DNA of 64,000 nucleotides from Ricinus communis (lineage: Eukaryota; Streptophyta; Magnoliopsida; Malpighiales; Euphorbiaceae), in assembly GCF_019578655.1 (NCBI RefSeq), contig NC_063262.1, forward strand, positions 8,129,582-8,193,581, in the 5' to 3' direction. Numbering within the stretch: position 1 is the stretch's first letter; every line of letters starts with the position of its first letter. A model generated the notes under the pieces. It did no database searches. It was not told the DNA's origin and saw only the letters and a list, made by a program, of their open reading frames with translations. The position numbers and the translations under genes were made by a program. Positions 12,107-25,199 of this stretch are shown here, piece after piece.

Positions 12107-15100
12107 ATGGCGGTCCTTAGCTCTGTCACACTCCTTCCTTCTCCATCTCATTTTAACACCAACCTCTATCGCTCTTCTTCTTCTTCTTCCATTCCTTTCT
12201 CTCTCTTCAACATTCAATCCAGACGTCCACTCTCCACTCTCATTTCCAAAGCTAACGCCGTCTCTTCACCATCCACTATTTCTCGCTTATCTTCCACTTC
12301 CGTCGGCGAGGACTTGCCGTCAGATTATGAAGATTGGTTACCTAAACGTCAAGGGAAGAGGAGAGCTGGCATTTTGCTCCATCCGACGTCGTTCAGAGGG
12401 CCCCACGGTATTGGAGATCTCGGGGATGAGGCTTTTCGCTTCATTGATTGGCTTCATCACTCTGGTTGCTCTGTTTGGCAGGTTTATATAATATTAGTTA
12501 ATTAATTGCGTATGATAAAAAACTGAATTTACTCTTAAAGCTATATGTAATTTTATTTTATCATGCTATAATGCCAATAATGCAGGTGCTTCCTCTTGTA
12601 CCTCCAGATGAAGGAGGATCACCATACTCAGGCCAGGTCGCATTTCTTTTCAACTCCTATATCAAATAACTGCGTTTTTAGCATTTTGATGCAACAAATT
12701 GATATGTGCACCACTAATAGGTTCACTAGTAAGTGCTCTGAGGGAAATTGAAAAAATAAATAATACAAGGATAATAACAAAGTAAGAAAACTTGTTAAAT
12801 ATAGCTGCCATATAGTATGTGATAAACTGAGCTATGCAAGTTACTCAACGTACAATTCTTATTGTTGTGGGAGTTACTAGAACCTCTAAATGCTTAAATA
12901 ATGTACTAATTGATTTTTGTGGTTCTTAAAATAGTTCCTACACATTTGGTGCATATATGTAATGCTGATCTTATTTTTTTTTTTATTTCAGGATGCTAAT
13001 TGTGGTAATACTCTCTTAATTTCTCTTGAAGAGCTTGTCAAGGATGGTTTGCTGACAAAGGATGAGCTGCCAGAGCGAGTGTAAGGTTTTTTTTTTTCCT
13101 TATACATCACTAATTAAGCTTAATGACATAGTCTTTCTGATATTTTTGTATTTAATTACTATGGTGTCATTTATGCAGATGCTCTGATCGTGTGAACTTT
13201 TCTGCTGTTACTGAGCTAAAGAATCCCTTGATAGCTAAGGCAAATCATACTGTTGCACTTTTTTACGCGTCTTTGTCTTGTGAATTCTTGTTTTCATTCT
13301 GCATGGCTGGTTTTTCTTGATATAAAATTACTTTTTTTAATAAACTCAAACAAGACCAACTATAAAGGAATTGCAAGATATTATAGAGATGAGTAATGTT
13401 TTATCGTATATGTTTTATTTCATTTACTATGGATTTTGTTGCGTGGCTGTTGCTTTGTTTTAATTTATGATTCTCTTTCTAGTCTTTTGATGTTACTATG
13501 TGCACTCTATCACTGCTTTGTTGTTCCTATTGGTCTTGCTTTCAATAAGAGGTGGGATTGGTGGTTCTTTTGTTGTCAATTCTTTTGAGTATATATTTAA
13601 GTATAACGGAAGAAAGTTTTCAGCAAAGGGAAAAAGGTTTTCTGGGTTTATAGAGTTTTGCATGCTGAATTTTTATTTGAATTGGCATATTTTAAATAAG
13701 GTGTCTAATTTCAGCACCTCTTTAGGCTGCAGAGAGGCTTATTCTGAGTGATGGTGAACTTAAAATTCAGTTTGAAGATTTTCGCAAGGACCCCAATATA
13801 TCAAGTAAGACCCATATTGTCTTTGAATCAATCATTCATGCTCATGAGTTTTACTACTTTTGTTTGAGATTCGTAAGTTTTTGTGCAAAGCTTATTGACC
13901 AATGCTTCCAGAATCGACCTGCTAAGGAATTACTGGGTCTACGAGAGCAATACTTCGAATACTTTTCTTTACATTTTCCACTAACTGTGGCTGTCCTCGT
14001 CGTGAGGAGAAACTATATTGAAACTTTATCTACAAATTATTGTTTCTAATGTTGAAAATCTCTAATATCTTCAGGCTGTTTTTGGGGATAGAAATATTAA
14101 GAAAGTGGGTAGGAAGATCCTGGCGAGGATTAAGCTTAACATGAAAAGAGAGATTGATGCGTTGTCTGTGATATCTCCTACCAAACACTTTTCCTCTAGT
14201 CTTTCTTCTTAACTAGAGAAACAATAGCTGAACAGGTTTTGGTTGGTCTTGGTCAATGGATCCAACACATGAATGCAATTATAATTATGTGGTCAAAGTT
14301 ACAGACTTCATATTTTAATGGAAGTCTTACTTGATTTCAATGTTTATCATATAAATTTTTGAAAGGTTTATATTAGATAAGAACTATGGGGTTGAAGTGG
14401 TATAAAAAACAAATGGAATTGAGTACTATTGGTACATTGGGACAACCAATGAGCTAGCAGTGGGGGCTAGAGGTAGTTCTTCCAATCTCGTAACCCCCTC
14501 CCTCCAGTCTACTTAGTGGATTCAAACTTGATACCCGTAGCTGTAGATTTCTAATCTTTACCCCTAGGCTGTCCCCTTGTGGACAAAGAAGACGTGATCT
14601 TGGTCTTTACCCAGTTGTCTCCTTTTGCTTAAGATATTTTGGAGGAAAGAAACATGAGAGTCTTTGCAGTGGAGGAGGGATCTACTATAGAGATAGTTTG
14701 CTACAAGTTTTATACTTCTATAATTTTGGGTTGTCCTCCTTTTTATGTTGTAAAGGGGAACAAAATATTTAGTTTCTTGATCATCTCTCTTATTCTGCAT
14801 TTACTTATGTGTCTGTCTTAATTGCCCCTTAAGTGCTTAAAATTACTACAGGCTCTGCTCTTTATTTCTTGTTTTTATAATACTCCTAACTTCTTTTCCT
14901 GATCTTGTAGGTTGGCTGGAGGATGCAGCTTATTTTGCTGCTATTGATGATACTTTAAATACCTTAAATTGGTACGATTGGCCTGAATCTCTGAAAAACC
15001 GCCATCTTGCAGCTCTGGAGGGCATTTACCAAAGCAAAAAGGATTTTGTAAGCTCGGGATAGACCCTTCTTTCTGTTTATTGATTGCTTTTTCACAACAT

Positions 15101-18100
15101 TAATGCCTGTCTCATGATTACCCTCAATGCTGTGGTTTGACCTGCACAGATAGAGATTTTCATTGCCCAGCAGTTTTTGTTCCAGAGACAATGGCAGAAA
15201 GTTCGCAGCTATGCACAGGAAAAGGGTATTAGTATAATGGGTGACATGCCCATTTATGTAGGCTATCATAGTGCTGATGTTTGGGCAAATAAGAGGCATT
15301 TTTTGCTGGTAATCAATCCCTTTCTTATCCTTAGTTGCCTATGCAGGTGTAATGGTGCCCTTGCTAATTTTCATGTTTGTCCTGCAGAACAGGAAAGGCT
15401 TTCCTCTTCTAGTTAGTGGTGTTCCCCCTGATGCCTTCAGCAATACTGGTCAATTGTGGGGCAGGTTTATCCTAAATCAAATATTACTTTGAAAATACAT
15501 CGGATATTATGGTGATATAATGCATTCTGAATGGATCTCTATACTTGTGTAAATAGCTGCAAATGTTCATCTTATTTATTTGCTTTAAAGAATCTTTTAA
15601 ACTTATGTGGAAGTCTAGATATGGCTCTGATAGTGCAATTTGGTTTCTTTTTAGCTGAAAGAATGACTGCCTAGTACACTATATTCTTCTTCACAGATTT
15701 TATCTCCTTTTATTTATTTTGTATACCATTCAGACTTCTATTAGATTTCTTGAAATGCCATTTCATGCTTGCAATATGTATCATTTTACTGTTCGCGGAA
15801 TTGGAGTGAGTGCTCAGAAAATTAGCTGTGGCTCTGGCCTGCAAATGATGCTAGACTATTCACCTAAAACAATCACTATGTCTACAGTTTATTCATCTGA
15901 ATAAACTCCTTTTATTCCAAGTATCTGGCAACTTGTTCTATGATATTCAAGATATTCTGATGTTCTATCCTATTATCATCACCTTGCTTGCTGATATTGC
16001 TTGAGCATAAACCTTACAGTCAATAATTCAGTTCAATATATTAGCAACTTACCAATAGAATTTGTCTAACTTGAAGCCCTCTCTATGATTGGGAAGCCAT
16101 GGAGAGAGATAATTATTCATGGTGGGTATGCCGTATACAACGAGCTCAACATCTGTACAATGAATTTAGGATTGACCACTTTAGAGGTTTTGCTGGCTAT
16201 TGGGCTGTTCCTTCTGGTGAGAAATTTTTTAATTTGATTAGATTGATGTGAGTTTTGCTGAATAAATGAAGGAAATGATTTGGATTATTGTGCAGATGCA
16301 AAAGTTGCAATGGTCGGAAATTGGAAGGTCTGCTTTTCTGTCATTTTAATTGAATTACAATTCGGTAAATTTTCCTGTTATCCACTAGATATTATTCTGA
16401 TGACAGTAGGCTGGGCCTGGGAAATCCCTATTTGATGCCATCACCAGAGCTGTTGGAAAGATCATCATAATAGCAGAGGATTTGGTATGTTTTATCAGAC
16501 AGAATACAAAGAACTTTTTGTTTCCTTTCTTTTCTTGTAGGATAGCTATGATGAACAGTATTACTTGTTAATTGCTGAATATATTTAAAAAATTGCTAAA
16601 TTGTGGACACAAGTTTAACTTTACTTTTACTGGTATGGTTTATTGAAATTGAATAAACTGTCATCTGTTGGGACAGAGTATTTCTTGAAGATGCATCTTA
16701 AATTTTGAAGAAATAGCATTTATAGCAACGAAAGACAATGTGATGCGAATAAGGAAAACATCAAGAAAAACAAATTTCAAAGAGTCAAGAAATTTTTAGA
16801 ATTTTGGTCTAATATATTCACTATTTCAATAGCCAAAGTTATTTCTATAATTTCCAGTTTATTTCCTAGCTAGTATTACTTTGCAATTTTCCTAGTTTAG
16901 GATTCATAGTTTAGGATTCATAATACAAGTAGTTTTAGGTTACTTTAGTTTATATTTATCTAGGCTTGTAATAGTTGAGGGTGGAGTTTTAGATTAATAA
17001 ACAAAGATTTCCTGCAGATTGCTACTCTAGAATTGGGTGTTTGAAGACTCCTAAACTTCAAAATATTGACTCTTAGAAGGGGTTTTTCTTTTTCTCTAGT
17101 CCTCTGTTTCAAATCCGAAACTGTTAAACCAGACCTTAAATTCAATCTTAAACCTTTATTTTCCGTGAAAATCAACGTAGAATAGGTTATCTAAATCTGT
17201 CCATCACAATCAAGTTACGGAATTTTATTATGAATTTCTATATCATTATAATGAATGCCCAAAATATTTTGTATTGGTAAAGGTTTGATTACTTGCTTTT
17301 GATAAATGCTCCTGATTTGCTTAAACCATCCATTGCACTTTGAATGGTTAATTTATAGTTTATCACTTCTGTGTTTGTATTGTGCAAGTTTAAAGACATT
17401 GACAAATAATACATGTAGGTTGTATGAATGGTTGAACAACATAATGAGTTCAGTAATTGAATTGTAGGCCAGAGCAGTGTGTGCTCTGGTCAACATGTCT
17501 GCCATCTATTGGATGTCGGTTCACATTTTGAAGGCTATATAATATTCTTATTGTTTTCCTATTCTAATGAAATTGAAAAATAGCTTTAGATGGATAGAAG
17601 ACAGTGGGATGAATTTGTGTGAGGAAATATTTCGTTTGCATATTCAGTCACTTGTTAGAGTTCTAATCGATATATTGTGACATTTCAGGGAGTTATCACT
17701 GAGGATGTAGTACAGCTTAGAAAATCTATTGGTGCTCCTGGAATGGCTGTTCTTCAGTTTGGTAAAAAGACGTTTCTTTTTTTTCATTTTCGTAATAAAT
17801 GCTTGCCTCTAATCTCTATATGGTCGCCTTGATGCATGTATGGTGCATCTTGTAGTTAAGTTCACTGTTCTTTTTGTCCAGGTTTTGGAAGTGATGCAGA
17901 TAACCCTCATTTACCTCATAATCATGACGCAAATCAAGTTGTATACACTGGAACTCATGATAATGACACGGTAAAGATTGCCATCTTTAGACAGTCAATT
18001 AAGCCTCCACCCAATTTGGTTGTTAAGTTTTAGACACTAAATGACATGTAGCAACTATTTCTGTTTGCTTAATTTTGATATCAGATCATTCTGTGTACAT

Positions 18101-19920
18101 TAAAAATTGTGGCCATCTTATAGTTGGAAGTTTATGTAATTTATAACAGATTCGAGGTTGGTGGGACGTGATAAAGCAAGAGGAGAAGTCAAATGTGAGT
18201 GATTTTAGTAGGATAGCTTGTCATTACCATATGAAGACTCACATCTATACATGTAACAAGGGCTTATGCTTTATGGTTGCTTATTTATCACACTGAAATT
18301 GCTAATTCAGGTATTGAAGTATCTTTCAATTGCTGAAGAAGATGAGATCCCATGGGCACTCATCAAAGCCGCGCTTTCATCAGTAGCCGAAACTGCAGTA
18401 ATACCCCTGCAAGATATTCTTGGATTGGGGAATTCTGCCAGAATGAATATTCCTGCTACTCAGGTAAAGGATATGGCCACACATACTTTACTATAAATGG
18501 CTAATGGACTGTGTCATAGGGTTTGACTGTCTTGGTGTATCCAGCCCTCTATTTAATTTGGCTTGGAGAAATCCCACTGGAAAATCATATTAGGAGGCTT
18601 TGGTATGCTGCCAGTTTTCATTAATGCCAACCCAATGCTAGATTAGATACTGTAAATTTTAGCGTGCTTTAGTTGGATGCACCTAAAAAATTACAAAAGA
18701 TATGCATATAATTCTGTCATTTTCAACTTTAAGTACGTGAGTTTTTTTTCATAAATTAGTTTACGTGGTTTTGTCCGTTAGCAAAATTGAGTTTATTGCC
18801 ATAACAGCATTAGTTTTTGCTTATGTGGCATGCATTCGGCTGACGCGAGTCACTTTTTGCTATTGTGACATAACTCCTTTTGCCATGTAAGCGTCACATC
18901 AGCAAATTAACTGTAATATGACAATATATTTAATTTTGCTAATAAATAATACCACGTGTATCGATTTGTCATGAAAAAGTCATGTACTTAAATTTAGAAA
19001 AGGTAAAATTACATGTACGTTTTCTATACATTTTTCTAAAATGTTTTCTTAATTATTTAAACTAATGTAGAATTAGAGATTCAATTTAATGTTAGGCTAA
19101 AGCATAAATGATGTTATAATGATTCAACTTTGATAATTTTCATTGAAACCATAACTAGTGCTGGCCAAAAGTAATTAATAGCTGAATTCATAAAAGAAAA
19201 TTGAAAAGGCATATATCTATAAATCAAAAGATTAAACAAGCTATATACAAATAGAAATTTTTCTTAATTAGATAAATGTTTTTCTTTTGTTATATTTAAT
19301 TTTCACTAAAATAAGTCATTTTTGTCTAATTCTTTAGAGCTTTTTCATTACTTTAAACTTATTACTTTTTTGTGTTCTTTCTCAGTTAGCTTTAATATTA
19401 GTAAAAATTGTCTTAATTAGTTCCTATTTATAAAACAAAAACGAATGAAATGTTATAACTGTAATATTCTGAACTGTTCAAACTTGACTCGGATTCGGCT
19501 CGTGTTTTAACTCGTTCTAGCTCTTTCAAAATATCTCAAACTCTCGCTGATCCCTATTATTTTAATATAATTTTACCGGGCCAGCTTGAACAAGGACATA
19601 TTTGGATTGGCTCCGCTCGTCTCGTTCTTGTCCTACTACTAGTCCCTAATCAGTCCACCTCCAGATCTACCAAGCAAGTGAAGTTGGGAGTTGAACAGAG
19701 CTGATTCCCATGGGATTGAGATGATAATTTTGTTTAACATTAACTACTGAACTGTGGTTTTTTTAGTCACTTGTCTGGTCATCTGTTCATATACCTTTTT
19801 TAATTATGGATGCAGTCTGGAAACTGGAGTTGGAGGATACCTTCTTCCTTGAGTTTTGATCACATGGAGAAAGAATCAATGAAACTGAGGGATTTGCTGT
19901 CTATGTATGGGCGGATATAG
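12107..19920 (+). CDS. DPE1: 4-alpha-glucanotransferase DPE1, plastidial (disproportionating enzyme, D-enzyme)
   Basis: Sixteen exons were placed: 12107-12481, 12586-12636, 12992-13080, 13179-13239, 13726-13804, 14911-15047, 15150-15308, 15388-15464, 16077-16216, 16296-16327, 16410-16484, 17689-17761, 17882-17970, 18150-18194, 18311-18463 and 19816-19920. They join in frame to 579 residues, close to the Arabidopsis protein. A Ser-rich plastid transit peptide precedes the GH77 domain. Catalytic residues are visible: nucleophile D376 in RIDHFRG, acid/base E423 in IIAEDLG, and D476 in THDND. The enzyme moves maltooligosaccharide units between glucans in the stroma, recycling maltotriose during starch breakdown. 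All introns are GT-AG except intron 4 (13240-13725), which reads GC-AG. No stop or frameshift was found. Introns 5, 11 and 15 hold candidate transposon insertions. The gene ends 816 bp from the stop codon of a convergent gene. Confidence 0.95.
13240..13725 (+). other. Apparent GC-AG intron in DPE1
   Basis: Exon 4 ends with the codons for the residues N-P-L-I-A-K, and the intron begins AAG|GCAAAT. It ends TTTAG|GCTGCAGAG, which continues the conserved A-A-E-R-L protein segment in frame. No GT near the junction preserves the conserved protein. AG|GCAA matches the known GC-donor consensus of plant introns. Confidence 0.75.
14440..14590 (-). mobile_element. Possible tRNA-derived SINE in DPE1 intron 5
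   Basis: On the minus strand an A-box-like stretch (CCTAGGGGTAAAGATT) is followed about 35 bases later by a B-box-like AGTTTGAATCC, in the spacing of a tRNA-type polymerase III promoter. The segment is more complex than the surrounding intron. No poly-A or T tail or target duplication was confirmed, so the call is tentative. Confidence 0.35.
16666..17208 (+). mobile_element. Solo-LTR-like insertion in DPE1 intron 11
   Basis: A segment of about 540 bp starts TGTTGGGACAG and ends CTGTCCATCACA, giving short inverted termini of the TG...CA form. Inside are features common in plant LTRs: repeated TTTAGGATTCATA, a CTTGTAATAGTTGAG stretch and AATAAA. The flanking 5-mers do not match convincingly, so the boundaries may be off or the duplication has decayed. 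It lies in the largest part of intron 11 (16485-17688). Confidence 0.45.
18682..19045. mobile_element. Foldback MITE in DPE1 intron 15
   Basis: The left arm (18682 to about 18850) aligns with the reverse complement of the right arm (about 18880-19045). Shared blocks include ACTTTAAGTAC/AATTTAAGTAC, TACGTGGT/CACGTGGT, TTAGCAAAATT, and GCTTATGTGGCATG/GCTGATGTGAC. There is no coding sequence. The element is wholly inside the 1.35-kb intron 15 and explains much of its length. The family is probably Mutator-like from the long inverted repeats, but no target duplication was resolved. Confidence 0.6.
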
Positions 19921-20736
19921 TAGCGAGCTAAAACCATAGATGCTACTGGATTTAGATTTGCTTCCACGAGTTTCAATAAACCTTCATTTATTTTAAGCTG
20001 AGATTTCTTAGAGCCTGCACCTTAAATTGTAGATTAGCCATTTTGCTGTAAAAGTTGTTTTGTTCCTGCTTGAATAAGTCCATGCATACTTGCTTTGTAG
20101 AATGAATGAATCAGCCTGACCTCAAGTGAGATGGCAGAGTCTGATTTCAAATGAATAAAATTTTACTTGTTTTTGTCCCTTGACATCTTTATTTTCCACG
20201 CAGCAATATGGATGCTAACTTTCTGAATTATTTCCTTTCTCCTAAGACATTTGTATCTTTGTAAGATATCAGCAAATGACAAGTAATCCTCAACTTTGAA
20301 CTTAGCCGAAGAAAGAAAAGTGGGGTGGAGCCTGGAGGGGACTAGCTTCATTGAAATTTGTTCAGAATTATTTTCCTCATTTCTCATCTCCATTCCTCCC
20401 CTCTGTTTCCATTTCTTTTTCTTCTGAATATAAAGGACCCTACAGTTGTGTAGCGTTCTGTTAAATCTTTTCTAAGTTCATCTTCCTACAACTTATGCTT
20501 GTAAAATTCTTTTATGGTATGAATTAGCCTTTTCGCAATTCTTTCGGACATTGCCTTATTATCAAATGATATAGAAACACAAGATATCTGATATTTTGTG
20601 CTTCACAGAATGAATGGTATATGGCCAAGGTGGACTATGATACCATTAAATCATATAATTTTCTGAATGTGAAATTAAAAAATAAGAATTCATACAGGCA
20701 GGAATATAGGAAAAGTAAACTCTTCTGCCTGTAGAA
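19921..20736. other. Tail-to-tail 3' region between DPE1 and the M41-like gene
   Basis: Convergent 3' UTRs are expected here. AATAAA signals occur on the plus strand near 19975 and 20155. Short open frames on both strands have no recognisable products. Confidence 0.55.
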
Positions 20737-23049
20737 TTATGCAGCTTTCTCAATAGCTTCGATGCATTCTAGTACAGTTGCCTTGTTTGTCATTGCTTTC
20801 ATTAGGGCTTCGTGAAGTAGCTTGTTATTTTTAATGAGAGACCCAGCAAACAGAACCTGCATTACTTTCACTCATCATTAGCTTCCAATCATCACAATAA
20901 TTCAAATGCATTGCCATTTACTTTTCTTTCTAATGCAGTCTTGTAGTACTCAGAAATTAAGAGAAACCAGAAAATACTGCAGGATTTTGTGATGTTGCAT
21001 TAATTTGCAAAGGAAACAAGGGAAAGTAATAAATAAAAACACTATGCATGCTAGTTAGGCAAGCAATTACTTACAGCCCATCTGGTAAGATTTTGTTGCT
21101 GATCTTTGCTAAGTTGTGGTCTGCTTCTATTTATAAATCTCTGTGAAAAGGTAAAATTTTCATTAATTTACAGTTTACATTTAGGTACTATCTCCCAGAA
21201 TACCTCGACTCCTGATTAGTTATGCATAATTTTGCATACCTGAAGGGTGAAAAGATCAGCAGATTGACCAACCACTTTGTCATACTGAAGCCCTTCTGCA
21301 GCAAGTCCAGCCATTGCTACAACAGCCAACCTGATGAAGTGTAGTGTTTAGCTTAATCTCTTCTATGACCCCGAAAAATTCTTGACAGTATAGGCATAAC
21401 TGATAGATAGAGAAATGGGTTTACAAAAATTCTGTACTTTGATACTGAATATTAAGTTCAAATCTTTAAATAGGCAACCTGTCTAGTTCCTTGGAGTCGA
21501 GTTGCCCACTGTATATCAATTTTTCCAGCTTTTCATCAATTAGATTTACATGCTCTTTCCCAATATCTAGTGAGTAATCCAGTATAGGAAGGCCAAGCAA
21601 ATAGGCAACTGAAATGCAAAGGAGCTTTATATCATCAACTGGCACAAGAATCAGGAATAATTCTATGTAGAATGTAGCAGATAAAGAGGGAGTACTCAAA
21701 AAATGAGCTGCTTCATGTCTAGCTATCCTCTCTTGATAATCAGGAAATAATGTTGAGAAGCTACTGATAGCAGCTTGTAGAAGCCTACAAATGATTTATA
21801 AACGGCATCTGTCAGCTTCTCATACAAAAGTTAATGAAAAGGAAACAGACTCATATATTATAATTGCAATAAAAATCTCAAGAAAGTTGCATCTGAACAG
21901 CTACTAGCTCTTACCCAGGAGAGATGCTCCCTACTGCCAAGACTATTAAAGAAATGCTGCCAATCAAATATGGAACGAAGAAGCCCCAATCCTGCAATGA
22001 TAATACCATTAGTACATACACCCCTAATAAAGAAAAAAATGGTTTAAGATATTCTCATATCTTAATTTTTGAATAATAAGTTAAGAGTAGACAGAGAATC
22101 ATCTTAAAATGACACATAAAAGTAGATGCAATTTTCTCCTCTTTCAAGTTATACACATAGATACTGTGGAAGAGTTGTTTCCTTGCATAGCAAACATGGA
22201 AAACACTTCTATTGCATGAATTTCATTCCTTTCTCAATTCCAGAGCCAACTGAACATGGACAGGAAAATGGTTTAAGGCTTACCCCAGGAAGCTGGCCAG
22301 CAAGAACTCCCAAAAAACCTGTTGATCCCACTACTGTGAAAAGAAAAGCTGCCTGTATTAATGAAAGACATAAAAAAACTATATGAATGGTATGTAGTTT
22401 GAAACTAAACTTGACGCTCATCTAATTTATTCTTGTTACGGTACTTACATCATTTCGAACACTTGGAATAGCCAGATTTTCTGCATTTTTTATTCCAAGA
22501 GTTGTAAGTTCACGGATAGATGTCTGGGGACAAAAAGTTTTGAGAATATATCAAACAATTTGTACAGTGAAGAATTAACAAATTCTGGAAAAATAATAAA
22601 ATTATAATTCATATACATGTGTTGCTAAGATTTGAGTAGCAGTACTATCCCAGAACTTCATGCTTGTAATGGAGACTGACCGTACGACGAGAGACATACG
22701 GCTGAGAACTCCAGTTCTTAGCCCAACCATCTTCCCTTAGCTGATCAAGTGCTTCTTTCACAGCATTGCTGTCTTTCTGCATCAATTTAATATATGAACA
22801 AAACCCATTTTAAGGAACAATTTTCTGACCCAAAAACACGTTTAAATCAAAAGAATATTGCATTGAACCTCTTACACGCTTCCGTTGTTAATATAATGAA
22901 GAACCCACCTTAGCAATAGCGGCTTGGAGGGTGTTGAGATCAACACCAGGAGCAGCAGAAGATGCTCTGATTCGGAATTTATGATGATGGTAATGCAGAG
23001 CAGGATTGGAGAGAGAAGAAGAAGAAGCCATCAAACTTAAACTAACCAT
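20737..23049 (-). CDS. AAA-less FtsH/M41-like plastid membrane protein
   Basis: Ten exons read leftward: 23049-22909, 22776-22681, 22523-22449, 22352-22284, 21991-21915, 21784-21696, 21608-21479, 21330-21240, 21140-21075 and 20856-20737. They give 317 residues, and all introns are GT-AG. A Ser-rich, His-containing N-terminus looks like a plastid transit peptide. Two hydrophobic segments follow (about residues 105-125 and 131-150). Then comes ARHEAAH (HExxH-type zinc motif at 176-180), a LIYSGQLDSKELDRL stretch, and an AMAGLAAEGL segment that echoes the second half of peptidase M41. No Walker motifs are present. I recognise this as a plant family related to FtsH proteases but lacking the ATPase; Arabidopsis At5g27290 is probably a member. 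Function is not established. It may be a membrane metalloprotease or an inactive assembly factor. It is convergent with DPE1, and ATG 23031 is a possible alternative start. Confidence 0.85.
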
Positions 23050-23257
23050 TTTAGTGAGTTATATGATTGAGTGATTTAGTTTTTGGGATAATATAATGAA
23101 GCAGCAGCAACAGGCAACAGAACAGCAGCGGATAAGATTTGAGTTTGGCGCGCGGAGGAGTTTGATACACGTGGGCTTAAAGAAATGTTAGAATTTGCTG
23201 AGAATGTGAAGACGCCCACTCGACTCGACACTCTTGTTATATATAGTAAAATCTCCC
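23050..23257 (-). promoter_or_regulatory. Short upstream region of the M41-like gene
   Basis: This is the interval between the start codon and the repeat block. Reading minus-ward it contains a CACGTG G-box (about 23168-23173) and a TATATATAA-like stretch at 23236-23246. It is the only non-repetitive candidate promoter for this gene. Confidence 0.4.
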
Positions 23258-23367
23258 AAATTATAAGACGGAACCTAGTATATATAGCTTTGAGGACTTA
23301 AGAGTTCCCTCGGTACCGTTTTAATTGTAAAAAAGATTGTATCAGCGCATGACTCATGCGACACACA

Positions 23368-23430
23368 CTGATGCGCGTCAGACGCTGATATGCACATCAG
23401 ACCCTGAATGCATATATCAAACGCTGATAT
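23368..23430. repeat. Short quasi-palindromic minisatellite
   Basis: Three and a half head-to-tail copies of a 17-20-bp unit begin CTGATGCGCGTCAGACG, CTGATATGCACATCAGACC, CTGAATGCATATATCAAACG and CTGATAT. The first two units are themselves inverted repeats (CTGA...TCAG). It is preceded by CGCATGACTCATGCG (23346-23360), a 7-bp inverted repeat around one base. Confidence 0.6.
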
Positions 23431-25199
23431 AATTTAAAAAAAAAATAATTTATGTTCATTGATTTTATATCAAATGCTCGTTAATTTATATTCATTAAAC
23501 ATGTGTTAAATGTTCATTGTTTAAACGTAAAATGTTTATTATTTGTTAATTTAATTTTGTTGAAAAGATATGTATTACAATATAAATATTTGTAGTATAA
23601 CTTAGTTTGATTTTTTTTTTTTATTTACCAACTGTGTAAGGACGATTTTTGTTATGTTTATATTATATATGTTCATTTGAATGAATTAGTGGTATAATTT
23701 TCATTAACGATGAATATCTATTGATAAACTAATGAATATTATGCCTATAAATAATGAATATTTATATCAATCATAAATTATTTTCAATATCTATCACAAA
23801 AATAATTCATAAATAATCAATATTTTAATTTGAGAATATTGATGAACATTATATATCCAGACAATATACATTGTTGAATAATACATCAAACAAAATGAAT
23901 ATGAACATTAACCATAATGAATATTAAGTTCACTGATAATGAATATTTCAATAGAAAGAAAATTAATTATGGTAGAACATTACATCTAATGGATATTATA
24001 CATATAGAAAATAAATATTTTAGTACATGTAAATGAACAAAAAATATTAATATGTATATAGTCTAATAAAAAAATTTTGACATGTATTATTATATTATGA
24101 TACAAATCATTTTTAATTTTAACACTTATAGTTATTATTAACACATAGAATTTAAGTTTATATATAATTTTTATAAATTTATTTTATTATAATTTAAAAA
24201 TTTTAAAAATAATGAAGACGTGGGAACAAAAGTTCCTGCATTATACACTTTAGAGGTAGAATGCACCACATATCTTAGAAAGAAAATGCATCACACGTGT
24301 GTTATGGACTCCGGTCCATGTTATAACAATTGAAATTTGTATGCAAATTATAAGATGGACCCATATGCATATAGTTTTATGAACCTCGGGGTCCATCCGG
24401 CATCATTTTACTTGTACAAATATTTGTGTTTTAAGTTTTACATGATGCACGTTAGATGTTGACATAATTTTTTTTTGAAAAATAATTTATATTCATTATT
24501 TATTAATTTAATTTTATTAAAAACGTTAATTATTTATTATTTATTAACTTAATTTTGTTAAAAAGACATGTATACCACAATATAAATATTTATAGTATAA
24601 TTTTGGTTTGATATTTTCTTAATTTACTAATTGTATAAAAATGATCTATGTTATGTCTATATTATATATGTTCATTTGAATGGATTAGTGGATATGATTT
24701 TCATCAATGACGAATATCCATTGACAAACTAATGAACATTATGCCTATAAATTATGAATGTTTATATCAATCATAAAATATTTTCAATATGCATCATAAA
24801 AATAATAAAAACTTTCATAAATAGTTAATATTTTTATTTGAGAATATTGATGAATATATACAGAAAATGAACATTGCAGTATTAGATAATGAACATTAAT
24901 ATTAACACTGATGAATAATACATTAAACAAAATGAACATAAACATTAACCCTAATGAATATTAAGTTTAAATATAAAAAAAATTAATTATTATAGAATAT
25001 CACATCTAATGGATATTATACATATAGAAAATAAATATTTTAGTATATGTAAAATGAACAAAAAAAATTAATATATATCTAGTCTAATAAAAATATTTTG
25101 ACATGTGTTACTATATTTTAATACATATGATTCTTAATTTTAGCATGCGTACTTATTATTAACACGTAGAATTTAAGTTTATGTATAATTTTATAGTTT

